Assembly: GCF_900105305.1 (NCBI RefSeq)
Contig: NZ_LT629765.1
Span: 930,001 to 994,000 of the forward strand
Source: Corynebacterium timonense
Lineage (GTDB): Bacteria > Actinomycetota > Actinomycetes > Mycobacteriales > Mycobacteriaceae
Direction of reading: 5' to 3'
DNA length: 64,000 nt
Positions 9,385-18,800 of this stretch are shown piece by piece; position 1 is the first letter of the stretch; each line of letters starts with the position of its first letter. The notes under the pieces were generated by a model. The model worked only from the letters and a program-made list of their open reading frames with translations, was not told where the DNA came from and ran no database searches. Both the position numbers and the translations under genes were made by a program.

Positions 9385-10193
9385 TCAGCCGCTGACCCCG
9401 GCCATCCGGGGTAGTGTGGCGGAGTGCCACCGAAGACAGGGCAGATGGCCTGGAAGGAACACCACCCGCACAGCTTGGTGTGGCGGGGACGGTACGTTCC
9501 CTCCACGCCATCTCCTGCTATTTTCTGCCACAGGTCACCCAGGTCGCGCTCGAAGTACTCCAGCTCTTCTCGCGAGGGGGTGAGGAAGAGCGAGTCGGCG
9601 ACCTTGAGGTACATCAGCCGCAGCTGCGTGGGGATCTTTCCGAAGAGACGCCAGTACACGAGCGCGTAGAATCGCATCTGAAACTGCGCGTCCGCAGAGT
9701 AGCGCGGTAGCGGCTTTTTGCCGGTCTTGTAATCGACGACGCGCACCTCACCCGTGGGAGCGATATCGACGCGGTCGATGAACCCGCGCACTGGGACACC
9801 GTTGGGGAGCACGGTGGAGACGTACATTTCCTGCTTGTACGAGTCGAAGCCGAGCGGGTTTTCCATTTCGAAGTACCCACGTAGCAGCGCGCGCGTGTCG
9901 ACGAACAACTGGTGCGTGTCGGTGATGGGGTCGGCGGAGGATGGGTCGTCGTCAAGCATGCTCTCCCACTGCGGTCGAATGCGCTTCACTGCGGCGGGGT
10001 ATGTGCGCTCTTCGCGTGGCCACCCGTGCATTTCCTCGAGCACGGCGTGAACGAGCGTTCCTTTGACCTGTGCTTCTGTCTTTTCTTCGGGCAGTTTGTC
10101 GATCGCCCGGAAGCGGTAGAGCAGCGGACACTGTTTGTAGTCGGAGGCGCGGGAGGGGGACAGGGCGAGGGGTTTAGGTGTGGACGTCGTCAT
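9381..10193 (-). CDS. RecB-family (PD-(D/E)XK) exonuclease with putative Fe-S cysteines
   Basis: From ATG 10193 (MTTSTPKPLALSPSRASDYKQC) the protein has 270 aa. The nuclease core is visible as GTLVHAVLEEM (His), GFIDRVDI (Asp) and VRVVDYKTGKKP (D-x-K). A first Cys (KQCPLLYRFR) and a C-terminal LCGWCSFQAIC cluster (C-x2-C-x5-C) match the four-cysteine iron-sulfur arrangement of Cas4/AddB-type nucleases. It is a stand-alone nuclease domain with no helicase part and no CRISPR genes nearby. A DNA-repair role is likely, and the gene is common in actinobacteria. A longer start at 10226 is possible. Confidence 0.88.
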   Translation of the reverse strand: MTTSTPKPLALSPSRASDYKQCPLLYRFRAIDKLPEEKTEAQVKGTLVHAVLEEMHGWPREERTYPAAVKRIRPQWESMLDDDPSSADPITDTHQLFVDTRALLRGYFEMENPLGFDSYKQEMYVSTVLPNGVPVRGFIDRVDIAPTGEVRVVDYKTGKKPLPRYSADAQFQMRFYALVYWRLFGKIPTQLRLMYLKVADSLFLTPSREELEYFERDLGDLWQKIAGDGVEGTYRPRHTKLCGWCSFQAICPVFGGTPPHYPGWPGSAAD

Positions 10194-10368
10194 GGTGCCT
10201 GTAAGTCTAACCCCGGGATCCGGCACTACGGTCGTGCCGTCGGTGCGGTGCGAACGGGGGCCGCCGGGCCCGATAGGTCGCCAGCGTATATCAGGACTTC
10301 CGGGTAATTATCTAATAATTCCATGTGGTCATACGGTTCATGTTGCGTTAACTTAGCTCGGCGAACTA

Positions 10369-10374
10369 TATATT
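10369..10374 (+). promoter_or_regulatory. Possible -10 hexamer (TATATT) in an AT-rich leader
   Basis: The 10296-10380 stretch is clearly AT-rich compared with its surroundings. It contains TATATT and the short dyad AATTATCTAATAATT at 10306-10320. It probably drives the secreted coiled-coil gene that starts 41 nt downstream of the hexamer. Confidence 0.4.
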
Positions 10375-10414
10375 TTCTTCGTCAGTTTTTCTTCTACGTT
10401 GGGAGAGTCCTAAC

Positions 10415-11272
10415 ATGAGCATCAGTAAATCGCGCCGTCGCGCACTGTCTGTGATGATTGCTACGGCCGTCGCGGCCCAAGGTGTCGCCACAGCCGTGCC
10501 CCCGGCTGCGCACGCGACCGAAGTCTCGGCAGAACAGCAGGGGGGAGAAACCCTTGCGAAGAAGGCGGAGGCCGTCAAGGCCAAGGCGGTCAGGGTCCAC
10601 AAACAAATCTCCGACAGGTCGGATGCCGTGACAACGGAGGAGGGTCAGAAGGAATACGCGACTATCCTTGCCGCGGCGGAGACGCTGGTGAAAGAGACCG
10701 AGGCGCTCGTTGAGGAAGCAAAGAATGCTACCTCGAAGGAAGACATGGATGCGTTGAGCGACAAGGCCGACGCCTTGGGCACTAAGGCGGATCGCATCAG
10801 CCAAGATTGGATCAGGATTCTCCAGGAAGAAGTCGTCCGCTACAGGGCGGGCATCGACGCCGCAGTCAAACGGGCGGAAGATGCGCTCACGGTCATTCAG
10901 GCAGCCTATGACAGGACTGAGGATATGGCAGTCAAGAAGCGGATCGCGTCCGAGTTCCTCAACCCCGCAAAGGAATTCGTTGCCGAGGCTCGACACAAGC
11001 AAGCTGAGGTGGCCGAGATCGAGCGGAACCAGCAATCTGTGTTCCGCGTGGAATCGATCCGCGATGCGCTCGTTGCGGCCAACAGCGCCGCTGGTAAGAC
11101 CGTCGAGCTGAGCAACAGTGTGGACAAGGTCGCCGGCAAGCAGGGTGACAAGGGCTCGAGCATCGACAACAACCTGGCGCTGGGGCTCGGTATCCCCGCT
11201 ATTATCGCGGTGCTTGTCGGGGCCGTGGCCTTGCTGCTGAAGAAGGCCCTGAGCATGGTTGGCAAGCACTAG
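10415..11272 (+). CDS. Secreted coiled-coil protein with C-terminal membrane anchor, unknown function
   Basis: The protein has 285 aa. A Sec signal peptide (SKSRRRALSVMIATAVAA...AAHAT) ends near residue 35. The mature part is charged and helical, with coiled-coil character (KKAEAVKAKAVRVHKQI, TLVKETEALVEEAKNATSKEDMDALSDKADALGTKADRI). A single hydrophobic helix near residues 262-280 (LGLGIPAIIAVLVGAVALLL) is followed by KKALSMVGKH, which fits a C-terminal anchor. GGGAGAG precedes the ATG by 8 nt. Its codon choice looks less GC-biased than that of neighbouring housekeeping genes. I do not recognise a family. Confidence 0.8.
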   Translation: MSISKSRRRALSVMIATAVAAQGVATAVPPAAHATEVSAEQQGGETLAKKAEAVKAKAVRVHKQISDRSDAVTTEEGQKEYATILAAAETLVKETEALVEEAKNATSKEDMDALSDKADALGTKADRISQDWIRILQEEVVRYRAGIDAAVKRAEDALTVIQAAYDRTEDMAVKKRIASEFLNPAKEFVAEARHKQAEVAEIERNQQSVFRVESIRDALVAANSAAGKTVELSNSVDKVAGKQGDKGSSIDNNLALGLGIPAIIAVLVGAVALLLKKALSMVGKH

Positions 11273-11291
11273 AGCCGACTTCCGCACCCGC

Positions 11292-11297
11292 TAGGGT
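11292..11297 (+). promoter_or_regulatory. Probable -10 hexamer (TAGGGT) for the M18 aminopeptidase
   Basis: TAGGGT ends 6 nt before ATG 11304, the same geometry as at mshC. Confidence 0.5.
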
Positions 11298-11303
11298 AAA
11301 GGC

Positions 11304-12524
11304 ATGACCGGACGCTCCCCAGACCAGTTGCCCTCCCTCGCCGACTTCATCGCCGCTAGCCCGAGCCCATTCCACGCCGCGGCGAATGTCCGCGATGAGC
11401 TGCTCACAGCAGGTTTCGCAGACGAATGCTTGTCGACGCCCGGCGGACACGTCCTTGTCAACGGAGGTGCCGTGATTGCCTGGTGGGTGCCCGACAACCC
11501 CCGCCCGCGCATGCGGGTCGTGGGCTCGCACACGGACTCTCCGGGCCTGTCCGTCAAACCGGACCCGGACCTCGTGCGCGAGGGTTTTCACCAGGTGGCG
11601 GTGGAGGTCTACGGCGGCCCCATCCTGAGCACCTGGTTCGACCGCGACATCACGTTCGCCGGGCGTGTCGTGTTGCGTGACGGCACGCACAACCTCGTGA
11701 ACACGGGGCCGGTGGCGCGGGTGTCCAGCCTCGCCATCCACCTCTATCGCGGCGACGCTCCGGCGCTGGAACGCCAGGCGCACACTGCGCCGATCCTCGG
11801 CGGCGGGGAGCCTTTTAGCGAGGTGCTCGCCCGCGCTGCGGGAGTAGAACCGGGGGAGATTCTGGCGCACGAGCTCGTCTCGGCGGACACCCAACGCGGC
11901 GAGCTGGTGGGGGACATGCTGGCGGCGGGGCGGTTGGATAATCTGAGCAGTGTGTGGGCGTCGCTACGCGCGCTGCTCCGGGCGAAGGACGCGGCGCGCG
12001 ACGTGCTCGTGCTGGCGGCCTTCAACCACGAGGAAGTCGGCTCGGCGAGCCCGACGGGGGCCGGCGGGCCTCTGCTGGAAAGGGTGCTGGCCGCCCTAGC
12101 GGCTGAGCTGGGCAACCCGGCCGAGGTGTTCGCGCACTCGCTGCTTGTCTCCGCGGATGCAGCGCATTCGGTGCACCCGAACTACCCGGGCAAGCACGAC
12201 CCAACGCACCGGCCGGTCATCAACGGCGGTCCGGTGCTCAAGATCAACGCGAACCAGCGCTACGCCTCCGACGCCGTGACGGAGGCTGAATGGAAGCGCG
12301 CCTGTGCCGCGGCGGGCGTGCCAGTGCAGACGTTCGTCGGCAACAACGACGTTCCCTGCGGCTCGACCATCGGGCCGATCTCGGCGACGCGGTTGGGTAT
12401 TCCCACCGTCGACGTGGGCGTGCCCCTGTTGTCCATGCACTCGGCGCGCGAGCTGTGCGGCGTGCGCGACATGGAGTGGTTCACCGACGCCTTGGAGTCC
12501 TTCTACCGCGCCGACTACCGTTGA
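11304..12524 (+). CDS. apeB: M18 family aminopeptidase
   Basis: This is a cytosolic dinuclear-zinc aminopeptidase of the aspartyl aminopeptidase (M18) family, 406 aa. Family blocks are RVVGSHTDSPGLSVKP (His and Asp metal/catalytic residues near the N-terminus), AAFNHEEVGSASPTGAGGPLLERVL (the E-E pair), SADAAHSVHPNYPGKHDP and GVPLLSMHSARELCG (last His ligand). The N-terminus LADFIAASPSPFHAAANV is the usual start of the family. It is followed 33 nt later by trmI. The preferred substrate cannot be deduced. Confidence 0.93.
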   Translation: MTGRSPDQLPSLADFIAASPSPFHAAANVRDELLTAGFADECLSTPGGHVLVNGGAVIAWWVPDNPRPRMRVVGSHTDSPGLSVKPDPDLVREGFHQVAVEVYGGPILSTWFDRDITFAGRVVLRDGTHNLVNTGPVARVSSLAIHLYRGDAPALERQAHTAPILGGGEPFSEVLARAAGVEPGEILAHELVSADTQRGELVGDMLAAGRLDNLSSVWASLRALLRAKDAARDVLVLAAFNHEEVGSASPTGAGGPLLERVLAALAAELGNPAEVFAHSLLVSADAAHSVHPNYPGKHDPTHRPVINGGPVLKINANQRYASDAVTEAEWKRACAAAGVPVQTFVGNNDVPCGSTIGPISATRLGIPTVDVGVPLLSMHSARELCGVRDMEWFTDALESFYRADYR

Positions 12525-12557
12525 CGCGTCAGGCCAACCAACGCAGGAGGATCTGGA

Positions 12558-13391
12558 GTGTATTCCCGCCCTTTCCAGGCAGGCGAGAAGGTGCAGCTCA
12601 CCGACGCCAAGCGCCGCCATTTCACCATCGAGCTCGTGCCCGGCGGACAGTTCCACTCCCACAAGGGCATCGTGGAGCACGACGAGATCATCGGCGCTGA
12701 GGAGGGCACCGTGGTCACCTCCACCCTCGGGGCCGACTACCTGTGCTTCCGCCACCTGCTCGTCGACCACGTGCTGTCCATGCCGCGCGGCGCCGCCGTG
12801 ATCTACCCGAAGGACGCGGCGCAGATCCTCGTCGAGGGCGACATCTACATGGGCGCGCGCGTACTCGAGGCCGGGGCTGGTTCGGGCGCGTTGTCGATGT
12901 CCTTGCTGCGCGCGGTGGGCCCTGAGGGGACGGTGTTTTCCTACGAGGTGCGCGAGGACCACCTGGAGTACGCGCGCGCCAACGTCGCGGAGTACTTCGG
13001 CGAGGAGCCCGCGTGGTGGCAACCGCGCCTGGGCGATTTCGGGGCGGTGACGCGGGAGGATCTCGGCGGGCCGGTGGACAGGCTCATCCTCGACATGGTC
13101 GAGCCGTGGCACTTCATCGACACGGTGAAGCAGCTGCTTATCCCGGGCGGGGTGTTTATGACGTACGTGGCCACGGTGCCCCAGCTGATGAACATCATGG
13201 AGAGCATCCGCGAGGCCAAGTGCTTCACGGAACCGCGCGCCTGGGAGACGCTGCTGCGCGAGTGGAAGGTCGAAGGCCTGGCCACCCGCCCCGAGCACCG
13301 CATGAACGCCCACACGGCGTTCCTCGTGTGGACGCGCCGACTTGCCGACGGCGTCACGCCGCCGCGCCCCCAGCGCAAAGCGCGCCGCTAG
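12558..13391 (+). CDS. trmI: tRNA (adenine-58-N1)-methyltransferase
   Basis: TrmI makes m1A58 in the T-loop of tRNA. The 277-aa protein starts at GTG 12558 with AGGAGG seven nt upstream. The N-terminal beta domain contains TDAKRRHFTIELVPGGQFHSHKG. The Rossmann methyltransferase domain has the SAM motif ARVLEAGAGSGALSMSLL, then YEVREDHLEYARANV and LILDMVEPWH. In actinobacteria the gene sits next to the arc/mpa ATPase gene, as here (9 nt apart), an old and conserved linkage. Confidence 0.94.
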   Translation: MYSRPFQAGEKVQLTDAKRRHFTIELVPGGQFHSHKGIVEHDEIIGAEEGTVVTSTLGADYLCFRHLLVDHVLSMPRGAAVIYPKDAAQILVEGDIYMGARVLEAGAGSGALSMSLLRAVGPEGTVFSYEVREDHLEYARANVAEYFGEEPAWWQPRLGDFGAVTREDLGGPVDRLILDMVEPWHFIDTVKQLLIPGGVFMTYVATVPQLMNIMESIREAKCFTEPRAWETLLREWKVEGLATRPEHRMNAHTAFLVWTRRLADGVTPPRPQRKARR

Positions 13392-13394
13392 TGT
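13389..13394 (+). promoter_or_regulatory. Probable -10 hexamer (TAGTGT) for arc, overlapping the trmI stop
   Basis: The trmI stop TAG forms the first half of TAGTGT, and the hexamer ends 6 nt before the arc ATG. Confidence 0.5.
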
Positions 13395-13400
13395 GGACGT

Positions 13401-14924
13401 ATGGCTATCGAGGATGACGCTTTCGGCCCCCAACTGCGCGAACTGAAGCGCGAGAACCAGGCGATGAGCTCGCGCAACAAGAAGCTTGCGGAGCTGCTCA
13501 AGGCGAGCCGCGACAAGCTCACCGACCTCTACGCGCAGATGGAGGCGCTGGAAGAACCCGCCAGCACCTACGGCATCTTCCTCGACGCCTCGCCGAAGGG
13601 CATGGAGGCGGAGGTGTTCACCTCCGGCCGCCGCATGCGCGTCAAGGTGTCACCCCTGCTCTCCCCGGAAGCGCTCGCCCCTGGCATGCTGGTTCGCCTC
13701 GGCGACGGCACGATCGTGGTCGAGGCCTGCGGCTTCGAGCACACCGGCCAGCTGGCCACGGTGATCGAGCGCATCGGGGACAACCGCGCGGTCATCGCCG
13801 ACCAGCAGGGCGCGGAGAGCCTCGTGCAGCTCGCCCAGCCGCTGCGCGGCACCCTGCGCGCCGACGACACGGTCATCTGCGACACCCGCGTGGGCTACGC
13901 CTACGAGAAGGTGGCCAAGACGGAGGTCAACCAGCTCTCGCTGGAAGAGGTCCCCGACGTCACCTACGCCGACATCGGCGGCCTGTCCTCGCAGATCGAG
14001 ACCATCCAGGACTCCGTCGAGCTGCCCTTTTCCTACCCGGAGCTCTACCGCAGCTACGACCTGACCCCGCCGAAGGGCGTGTTGCTCTACGGCCCGCCCG
14101 GCTGCGGGAAGACGCTCATCGCCAAAGCCGTGGCCAACTCCCTGTCCGCCCGCATCGGCGATGGCGGCACCGCCCACTTCATCAACGTCAAGGGCCCGGA
14201 GCTGCTGAACAAGTTCGTCGGCGAGACCGAGCGGCGCATCCGCCTCATCTTCGAGCGCGCCCGCGAGCTCGCCGCGACCGGCCAGCCCGTCATCATCTTT
14301 TTCGACGAAATGGAGTCGATCTTCCGCACCCGCGGCTCCGGCGTGTCCTCTGATATGGAGACCACCGTCGTCCCACAGTTTCTCACCGAGATCGACGGGG
14401 TGGAAGGCATCGCCAACGTCATCGTCATCGGCGCCACCAACCGCGAGGAGCTCATCGACCCGGCCATCCTGCGCCCCGGCAGGCTGGACATCAAGATCCG
14501 CGTCTCGCGCCCCACGCGCGACGAGGCCCGCGACATCTTTGCCCGCTACCTCACCGAGGAGATCCCCCACGAGGGCGAGATCGCATTGCTTATCGACGCC
14601 GCCACCAGCGCCCTGTTCGAGCCCCGCCCGTACCTGCGCCTCGAGCTCGCTGACGGGACCGAGGAAACCCTCCACTACGCCGACTTCGTCTCCGGCGCGA
14701 TGATCGCCAACATCGTCGACCGGGCCAAGAAGCTGGCGATCAAGGATCACATCGCAGGGGCGTCGACACGCGGCGTGCGCGCGGACCACCTGCGGGCGGC
14801 GGTGCGTGCCGAGCAGGACGAGAGCGAGGATCTGCCCAACACGACCAGCCCGGACGAGTGGGCGCGGATCACTGGCCACCACGGCCGGCGCGTCGTTGCT
14901 GTGGAGGTGCTGTCGCGCGTTTAA
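13401..14924 (+). CDS. arc: AAA+ ATPase forming ring-shaped complexes (ARC/Mpa)
   Basis: ARC/Mpa is a hexameric unfoldase that binds pupylated proteins. In mycobacteria it feeds the 20S proteasome; in corynebacteria it unfolds targets without one. The 507-aa protein has an N-terminal coiled coil (about residues 10-50, the Pup-binding part), two OB-like domains and an AAA module. That module has Walker A GPPGCGKT, Walker [10 protein letters not shown] and the sensor-1 region [21 protein letters not shown]. The C-terminus is [10 protein letters not shown] and lacks the Tyr-Leu ending used by mycobacterial Mpa to dock on the proteasome. The dop-pup-pafA cluster is 7 kb away. Confidence 0.95.
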   Translation: MAIEDDAFGPQLRELKRENQAMSSRNKKLAELLKASRDKLTDLYAQMEALEEPASTYGIFLDASPKGMEAEVFTSGRRMRVKVSPLLSPEALAPGMLVRLGDGTIVVEACGFEHTGQLATVIERIGDNRAVIADQQGAESLVQLAQPLRGTLRADDTVICDTRVGYAYEKVAKTEVNQLSLEEVPDVTYADIGGLSSQIETIQDSVELPFSYPELYRSYDLTPPKGVLLYGPPGCGKTLIAKAVANSLSARIGDGGTAHFINVKGPELLNKFVGETERRIRLIFERARELAATGQPVIIFFDEMESIFRTRGSGVSSDMETTVVPQFLTEIDGVEGIANVIVIGATNREELIDPAILRPGRLDIKIRVSRPTRDEARDIFARYLTEEIPHEGEIALLIDAATSALFEPRPYLRLELADGTEETLHYADFVSGAMIANIVDRAKKLAIKDHIAGASTRGVRADHLRAAVRAEQDESEDLPNTTSPDEWARITGHHGRRVVAVEVLSRV

Positions 14925-14994
14925 GGGCGTGGGGTACCATACCCTCCATCCCGTATTTTGGGACGCAAGTTTCATGTTTTGGAATGGAGGGCTC

Positions 14995-15948
14995 ATGAAA
15001 GACCGTTCCGCCGCAGTCGCGGTCGCGGCGTTCCCGGTATTTATCCTCATCGGCGCGGCCATCGCCTTCGCCGCGCCGGCGCCGTTCCTACCGCTGAAGC
15101 AGTACATCACGTACTTCCTCATGATCATCATGTTCGGCATGGGTCTCACCTTGACCATCCCGGACTTCAAAGAAATCGCGCGCCGGCCGACGCCTGTGCT
15201 CGTCGGCGTCGTGGCGCAGTTCGTGATCATGCCGCTGGGCGCGGTCATCGTGGCCAAGGTTTTCGGGCTCAACCCGATGCTGGCCGTGGGCCTGCTCATG
15301 CTCGGCTCCGTGCCGGGCGGCACAGCCTCGAACGTCATCGCTTACCTGGCCAAGGGGGACGTGGCGCTGTCCGTTGCCATGACCAGCGTGTCCACGCTCG
15401 TCGCGCCGATGATGACACCGCTTCTTATGCTGCTTCTCGCGGGCGCAGAAGTGGAAGTCAACGCCGCCGGCATGGCAACCCAGTTGGCGCAGACCGTGCT
15501 GATCCCCGTCGTGGGAGGCGTCCTGCTGCGCTACCTGCTCAACGCATGGATGGAGAGGATCTCTCCTGTCCTGCCGTGGATCTCCATCCTCGGCATCGGC
15601 GGCGTGGTCTTTCCCACGGTGGCCGCGAACAGGGAAGCACTCATCGAGGTCGGCGGGCTCGTCCTCCTAGCGGTGCTGGCCCACAACGTGTTCGGCTATG
15701 TGCTTGGCTACTACGCCGCCAAAGCCGTGGGGCAACCGGAAAGCTACCGTCGAACTGCCGCCGTCGAGGTTGGAACCCAGTCGGCCGGTCTCTCGTCCGG
15801 CATGGCCGGGCAGTTCTTCGCGCCGGAGGCGGCGCTGCCTGGCGCCGTCGCCGCCGTGCTGCACAACGTCACCGGCGCGATCTACGCCTCCCTCGTGCGC
15901 CGGCGCCCGACCGAGCGGGAGCAGGTGCCCGTTAAGGTTGCGGCCTGA
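14995..15948 (+). CDS. BASS-family (bile acid:Na+ symporter-like) transporter
   Basis: This is a polytopic inner-membrane protein of 317 aa with about nine or ten hydrophobic segments. It carries family blocks MIIMFGMGLTLTIPDFKEI, LLMLGSVPGGTASNVIAYLAKGDVALSVAMT and EVGTQSAGLSSGMAG. Corynebacterial relatives carry organic anions, but the substrate here is unknown. ATG 14995 is chosen because GGAGG lies 4 nt upstream. The open frame extends further 5' but that part has no supporting signal. Its last 17 nt overlap the end of the convergent pdxR. Confidence 0.88.
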   Translation: MKDRSAAVAVAAFPVFILIGAAIAFAAPAPFLPLKQYITYFLMIIMFGMGLTLTIPDFKEIARRPTPVLVGVVAQFVIMPLGAVIVAKVFGLNPMLAVGLLMLGSVPGGTASNVIAYLAKGDVALSVAMTSVSTLVAPMMTPLLMLLLAGAEVEVNAAGMATQLAQTVLIPVVGGVLLRYLLNAWMERISPVLPWISILGIGGVVFPTVAANREALIEVGGLVLLAVLAHNVFGYVLGYYAAKAVGQPESYRRTAAVEVGTQSAGLSSGMAGQFFAPEAALPGAVAAVLHNVTGAIYASLVRRRPTEREQVPVKVAA

Positions 15949-17266
15949 GGACAGCGATGGCGTGGGCGAAGTCTTCCTCGCTGAGGTGACCAAACCCGAG
16001 GAGGAGCCCGTCTCCTAGGTACCCACACGTCAGACGCCCGCGCCGCATCTGTTCCTCGAAGGCCTGCTTTGCCGCGGCGTCGTCGAAGTAGACAAGAGCG
16101 TCGACGCCGAGCGAGTCATCGCTGTGCACGATGCGCGCGCCGCGCTCCCGGAGCGCCGGAAAAACCGTGCCCGCCAGCACCTCGCGGCGTACCACAAGGC
16201 GCGCGTGCACCCTTTTCGTGGTGCGGCGGACATCGCCGCTGTCGAGCAGGTGGGCGATGGCGTCCTGCGTGACGCTCGACACCGGCATGCCGAGCAGCTC
16301 CCGGGTGGCGCGCAGCGTGACCGCGGTGGCGGGGTCGGCCACCACGTAGCCGGCGTTGAGCTCGCGGCTAAGCAGGGTCGAAAACGTTCCGAGCGAGACC
16401 ACCGTAGCCTCCGTGGACAGGGCCGCCAGGGTGGGCTGCGGGGACACGCGGTAGCGCAGCTCGCTGTTGAAATCGTCCTCGATGAGCACCACGTCCGTGC
16501 GGGCAGCCCACTCCAACAGCGCGTGGCGGCGCGGGGCAGGCATCGAAGCGCCCAGCGGATAAAGGTGCGAGGGGGTGACAAGCAGGGCGTCGAGGTCCGT
16601 CGGCAGCGCCTCCACCACCAGGCCGTTTTCGTCGGTCGGGCAGGTCACAGGGGTGTGCCCGGCGAGCGGGACGATCGTGCGCAACCCCGGGTGCCCCGGA
16701 TCTTCCACGCCCACACGCAGCGCCCGCCCGAGCGACATGAGGATAAGGAGCAACCCCTCGCGCGCCCCGCCCGTGACCAGGACGTTCTCGGGATCGACGC
16801 GCAGGCCACGGGCGAGGCGGAGGTGCTCGGCGACGGCGCCACGCAGGTAGGGCTGGCCCGCCTTATCCACCGGTTGGGCAGGCGCCGCCGCCGCTTCGCG
16901 CCAGGCCCGCCGCCAGGCGGCTGGCCTGATCGTCCCGGCGTGACCGGACGTCGGCTTCAGCGAAATGACGCGCTGTGCGCCGCGTCGCGACGGCGGAGCG
17001 GGGCGAGGAACCGGCGGGCTCAAACGGGGCAGCTGCGGGTGGACGATGGTCGGCGCCCCCTGGGAGGCCAACAGGATGCCCTCGGAGGACAGCTGGTCGT
17101 AGGCGGTGACAACGCTTCCGCGAGAGACGTCAAGGAGCGCGGCAAGCTCGCGCGTCGAAGGCACGCGCTCGCCTGCGGCGAGCTGGCCGCTGGCGACGAG
17201 CTCGCGCATGCCCGCGGCGATCTGGGCGGGTAGTGACAGGGGGAGGGAACGATCGACGCTCAACAC
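15932..17266 (-). CDS. pdxR: MocR/PdxR-type transcriptional activator of pyridoxal phosphate synthesis
   Basis: The 444-aa protein joins an N-terminal GntR-type winged helix (about residues 5-72: [52 protein letters not shown]) to a fold-type-I aminotransferase-like domain. In that domain the PLP-binding lysine region would lie around [19 protein letters not shown]. The usual aminotransferase Lys is not evident at that site (TFSTLLSRE), which deserves a check. It is divergent from pdxST with a 68-nt gap. PdxR in C. glutamicum activates pdxST and is inhibited by PLP. The GTG start lies beside the AACTGG repeats. Confidence 0.92.
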   Translation of the reverse strand: MLSVDRSLPLSLPAQIAAGMRELVASGQLAAGERVPSTRELAALLDVSRGSVVTAYDQLSSEGILLASQGAPTIVHPQLPRLSPPVPRPAPPSRRGAQRVISLKPTSGHAGTIRPAAWRRAWREAAAAPAQPVDKAGQPYLRGAVAEHLRLARGLRVDPENVLVTGGAREGLLLILMSLGRALRVGVEDPGHPGLRTIVPLAGHTPVTCPTDENGLVVEALPTDLDALLVTPSHLYPLGASMPAPRRHALLEWAARTDVVLIEDDFNSELRYRVSPQPTLAALSTEATVVSLGTFSTLLSRELNAGYVVADPATAVTLRATRELLGMPVSSVTQDAIAHLLDSGDVRRTTKRVHARLVVRREVLAGTVFPALRERGARIVHSDDSLGVDALVYFDDAAAKQAFEEQMRRGRLTCGYLGDGLLLGFGHLSEEDFAHAIAVLRPQP

Positions 17267-17315
17267 AACTGGTCCAAAAAACTAACGATAAACTGGCACT
17301 AGTAATCTACCAGTT
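17267..17315. promoter_or_regulatory. Putative PdxR operator region with three AACTGG elements
   Basis: AACTGG occurs at 17267-17272 and 17291-17296 as direct repeats, and inverted (CCAGTT) at 17310-17315. The second and third form a dyad with 13 nt between the arms. TAATCT (17303-17308) inside the dyad could be the pdxS -10. Direct repeats plus an inverted copy between divergent pdxR and pdxS are typical of MocR regulators. Confidence 0.6.
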
Positions 17316-17334
17316 GCACCGGCACGATAGAGAC

Positions 17335-18225
17335 ATGTCTGAAAACACTTTTACTGTGAAATCCGGCCTCGCCCAGATGCTCAAGGGCGGGGTGATCATG
17401 GACGTTGTCACCCCCGAGCAGGCGCGTATCGCCGAGGATGCCGGCGCGGTGGCCGTCATGGCGCTGGAGCGCGTGCCCGCCGACATCCGCGCCCAAGGCG
17501 GCGTGGCCCGCATGTCGGACCCCGACCTCATCGAGGGAATCATCGACGCCGTCGACATCCCGGTCATGGCGAAGGCGCGCATCGGCCACAGCGTCGAGGC
17601 ACGCATCCTGGAGCACCTGGGAGTGGACTACATCGACGAATCCGAGGTGCTCAGCCCCGCGGATTACGTCAACCACATTGACAAGCGCGACTACCGCGTC
17701 CCCTTCGTCTGCGGCGCGACCAACCTCGGCGAGGCCCTGCGCCGCATCAACGAAGGCGCGGCGATGATCCGGTCCAAGGGCGAGGCCGGAACGGGCGACG
17801 TGTCCGAGGCGACCAAGCACATCCGCACCATCAAAGCCGAGATTGCTCGCCTGCAGGGGCTGTGGAACTCGAACCGCGACGAGCTCTACGTCGCGGCCAA
17901 GGAGCTGCAGGCCCCCTACGAGCTGGTCCAGTACGTCGCAGAGCACGGCGCGCTGCCGGTCGTCCTGTTCACCGCAGGAGGGGTTGCCACCCCCGCGGAT
18001 GCCGCGCTCATGATGCAGCTCGGTGCGGACGGCGTGTTCGTCGGCTCGGGCATCTTCAAGTCGGGCGACCCGGCGGCGCGCGCCGCGGCGATTGTCAAGG
18101 CCACCGCCGCGTGGGACGACATTGAGGTTGTCACCGAGGCCTCCCGCGGCCTCGGTGAAGCGATGGTGGGGATCAACGTCGCCGACCTGCCCGCCCCGCA
18201 CCGCCTGGCGGAGCGGGGGTGGTAG
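17335..18225 (+). CDS. pdxS: Pyridoxal 5'-phosphate synthase, synthase subunit
   Basis: PdxS builds PLP directly from ribose 5-phosphate, glyceraldehyde 3-phosphate and ammonia, forming a dodecamer decorated by PdxT. The 296-aa protein starts [24 protein letters not shown]. It has the TIM-barrel signature blocks [26 protein letters not shown] (catalytic Lys), [32 protein letters not shown] (second Lys) and [31 protein letters not shown]. The upstream extension to 17233 crosses the operator and is not used. pdxT overlaps its end. Confidence 0.97.
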   Translation: MSENTFTVKSGLAQMLKGGVIMDVVTPEQARIAEDAGAVAVMALERVPADIRAQGGVARMSDPDLIEGIIDAVDIPVMAKARIGHSVEARILEHLGVDYIDESEVLSPADYVNHIDKRDYRVPFVCGATNLGEALRRINEGAAMIRSKGEAGTGDVSEATKHIRTIKAEIARLQGLWNSNRDELYVAAKELQAPYELVQYVAEHGALPVVLFTAGGVATPADAALMMQLGADGVFVGSGIFKSGDPAARAAAIVKATAAWDDIEVVTEASRGLGEAMVGINVADLPAPHRLAERGW

Positions 18226-18800
18226 CCCCCACCGTCGGGGTCCTCGCGCTGCAAGGCGGAGTGCGCGAGCACGTAGACATGCTCGCTTCCTTGGGCGCCG
18301 CCGTCACCACGGTTCGCACGCCCAAGGACCTGACCGGGATCGACGGGGTTGTCATCCCCGGCGGTGAATCCTCCACCATCGACCGGCTGCTGCGGATCTT
18401 CGGCCTGTTCGACCCGCTGCGCGAGGAGCTCGCCCGGGGGCTGCCGGTGCTCGGCACGTGCGCCGGGCTCATCACTCTCGCCAGCGAGATCGTTGATCCC
18501 GCGCCGGGGCAGGGAAGCCTCGGGGTCATCGATATGACGGTGCGACGCAATTCCTTCGGCCGGCAGATCGCGAGCGACGTCGAAAAGCTTGCGACTTCCT
18601 ACGGCGAGGTGAGAGGGGCGTTCATTCGGGCGCCGGAGGTGCTGGACGCCCGCGGGGCGGCCCGGGTGATAGCCCGGCGCGGCGAGGCGATCGTCGGAGT
18701 GGAGACGGACACGGCGATCGCGGTCAGCTTCCACCCGGAGCTGACCGGCGACACCACCATCCACGAGAGGTTCCTGGAGGCAGTCTCGGCCCGTGGCTAG
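18219..18800 (+). CDS. pdxT: Pyridoxal 5'-phosphate synthase, glutaminase subunit
   Basis: PdxT hydrolyses glutamine and channels ammonia to PdxS. The 193-aa protein starts at GTG inside the pdxS coding end. The triad is visible as [10 protein letters not shown] (nucleophile Cys) and SFHPELTGD (His and Glu). Other family blocks are [31 protein letters not shown] and [14 protein letters not shown]. Its TAG stop shares the palindrome CTAG with the stop of the convergent membrane-protein gene, so no terminator separates them. Confidence 0.96.
   Translation: MVAPTVGVLALQGGVREHVDMLASLGAAVTTVRTPKDLTGIDGVVIPGGESSTIDRLLRIFGLFDPLREELARGLPVLGTCAGLITLASEIVDPAPGQGSLGVIDMTVRRNSFGRQIASDVEKLATSYGEVRGAFIRAPEVLDARGAARVIARRGEAIVGVETDTAIAVSFHPELTGDTTIHERFLEAVSARG

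Noticed and set aside
9381..10193. Cas4 and a CRISPR locus
   Set aside because: The nuclease has Cas4/AddB-like cysteines, but there are no repeats, spacers or other cas genes anywhere in the window.
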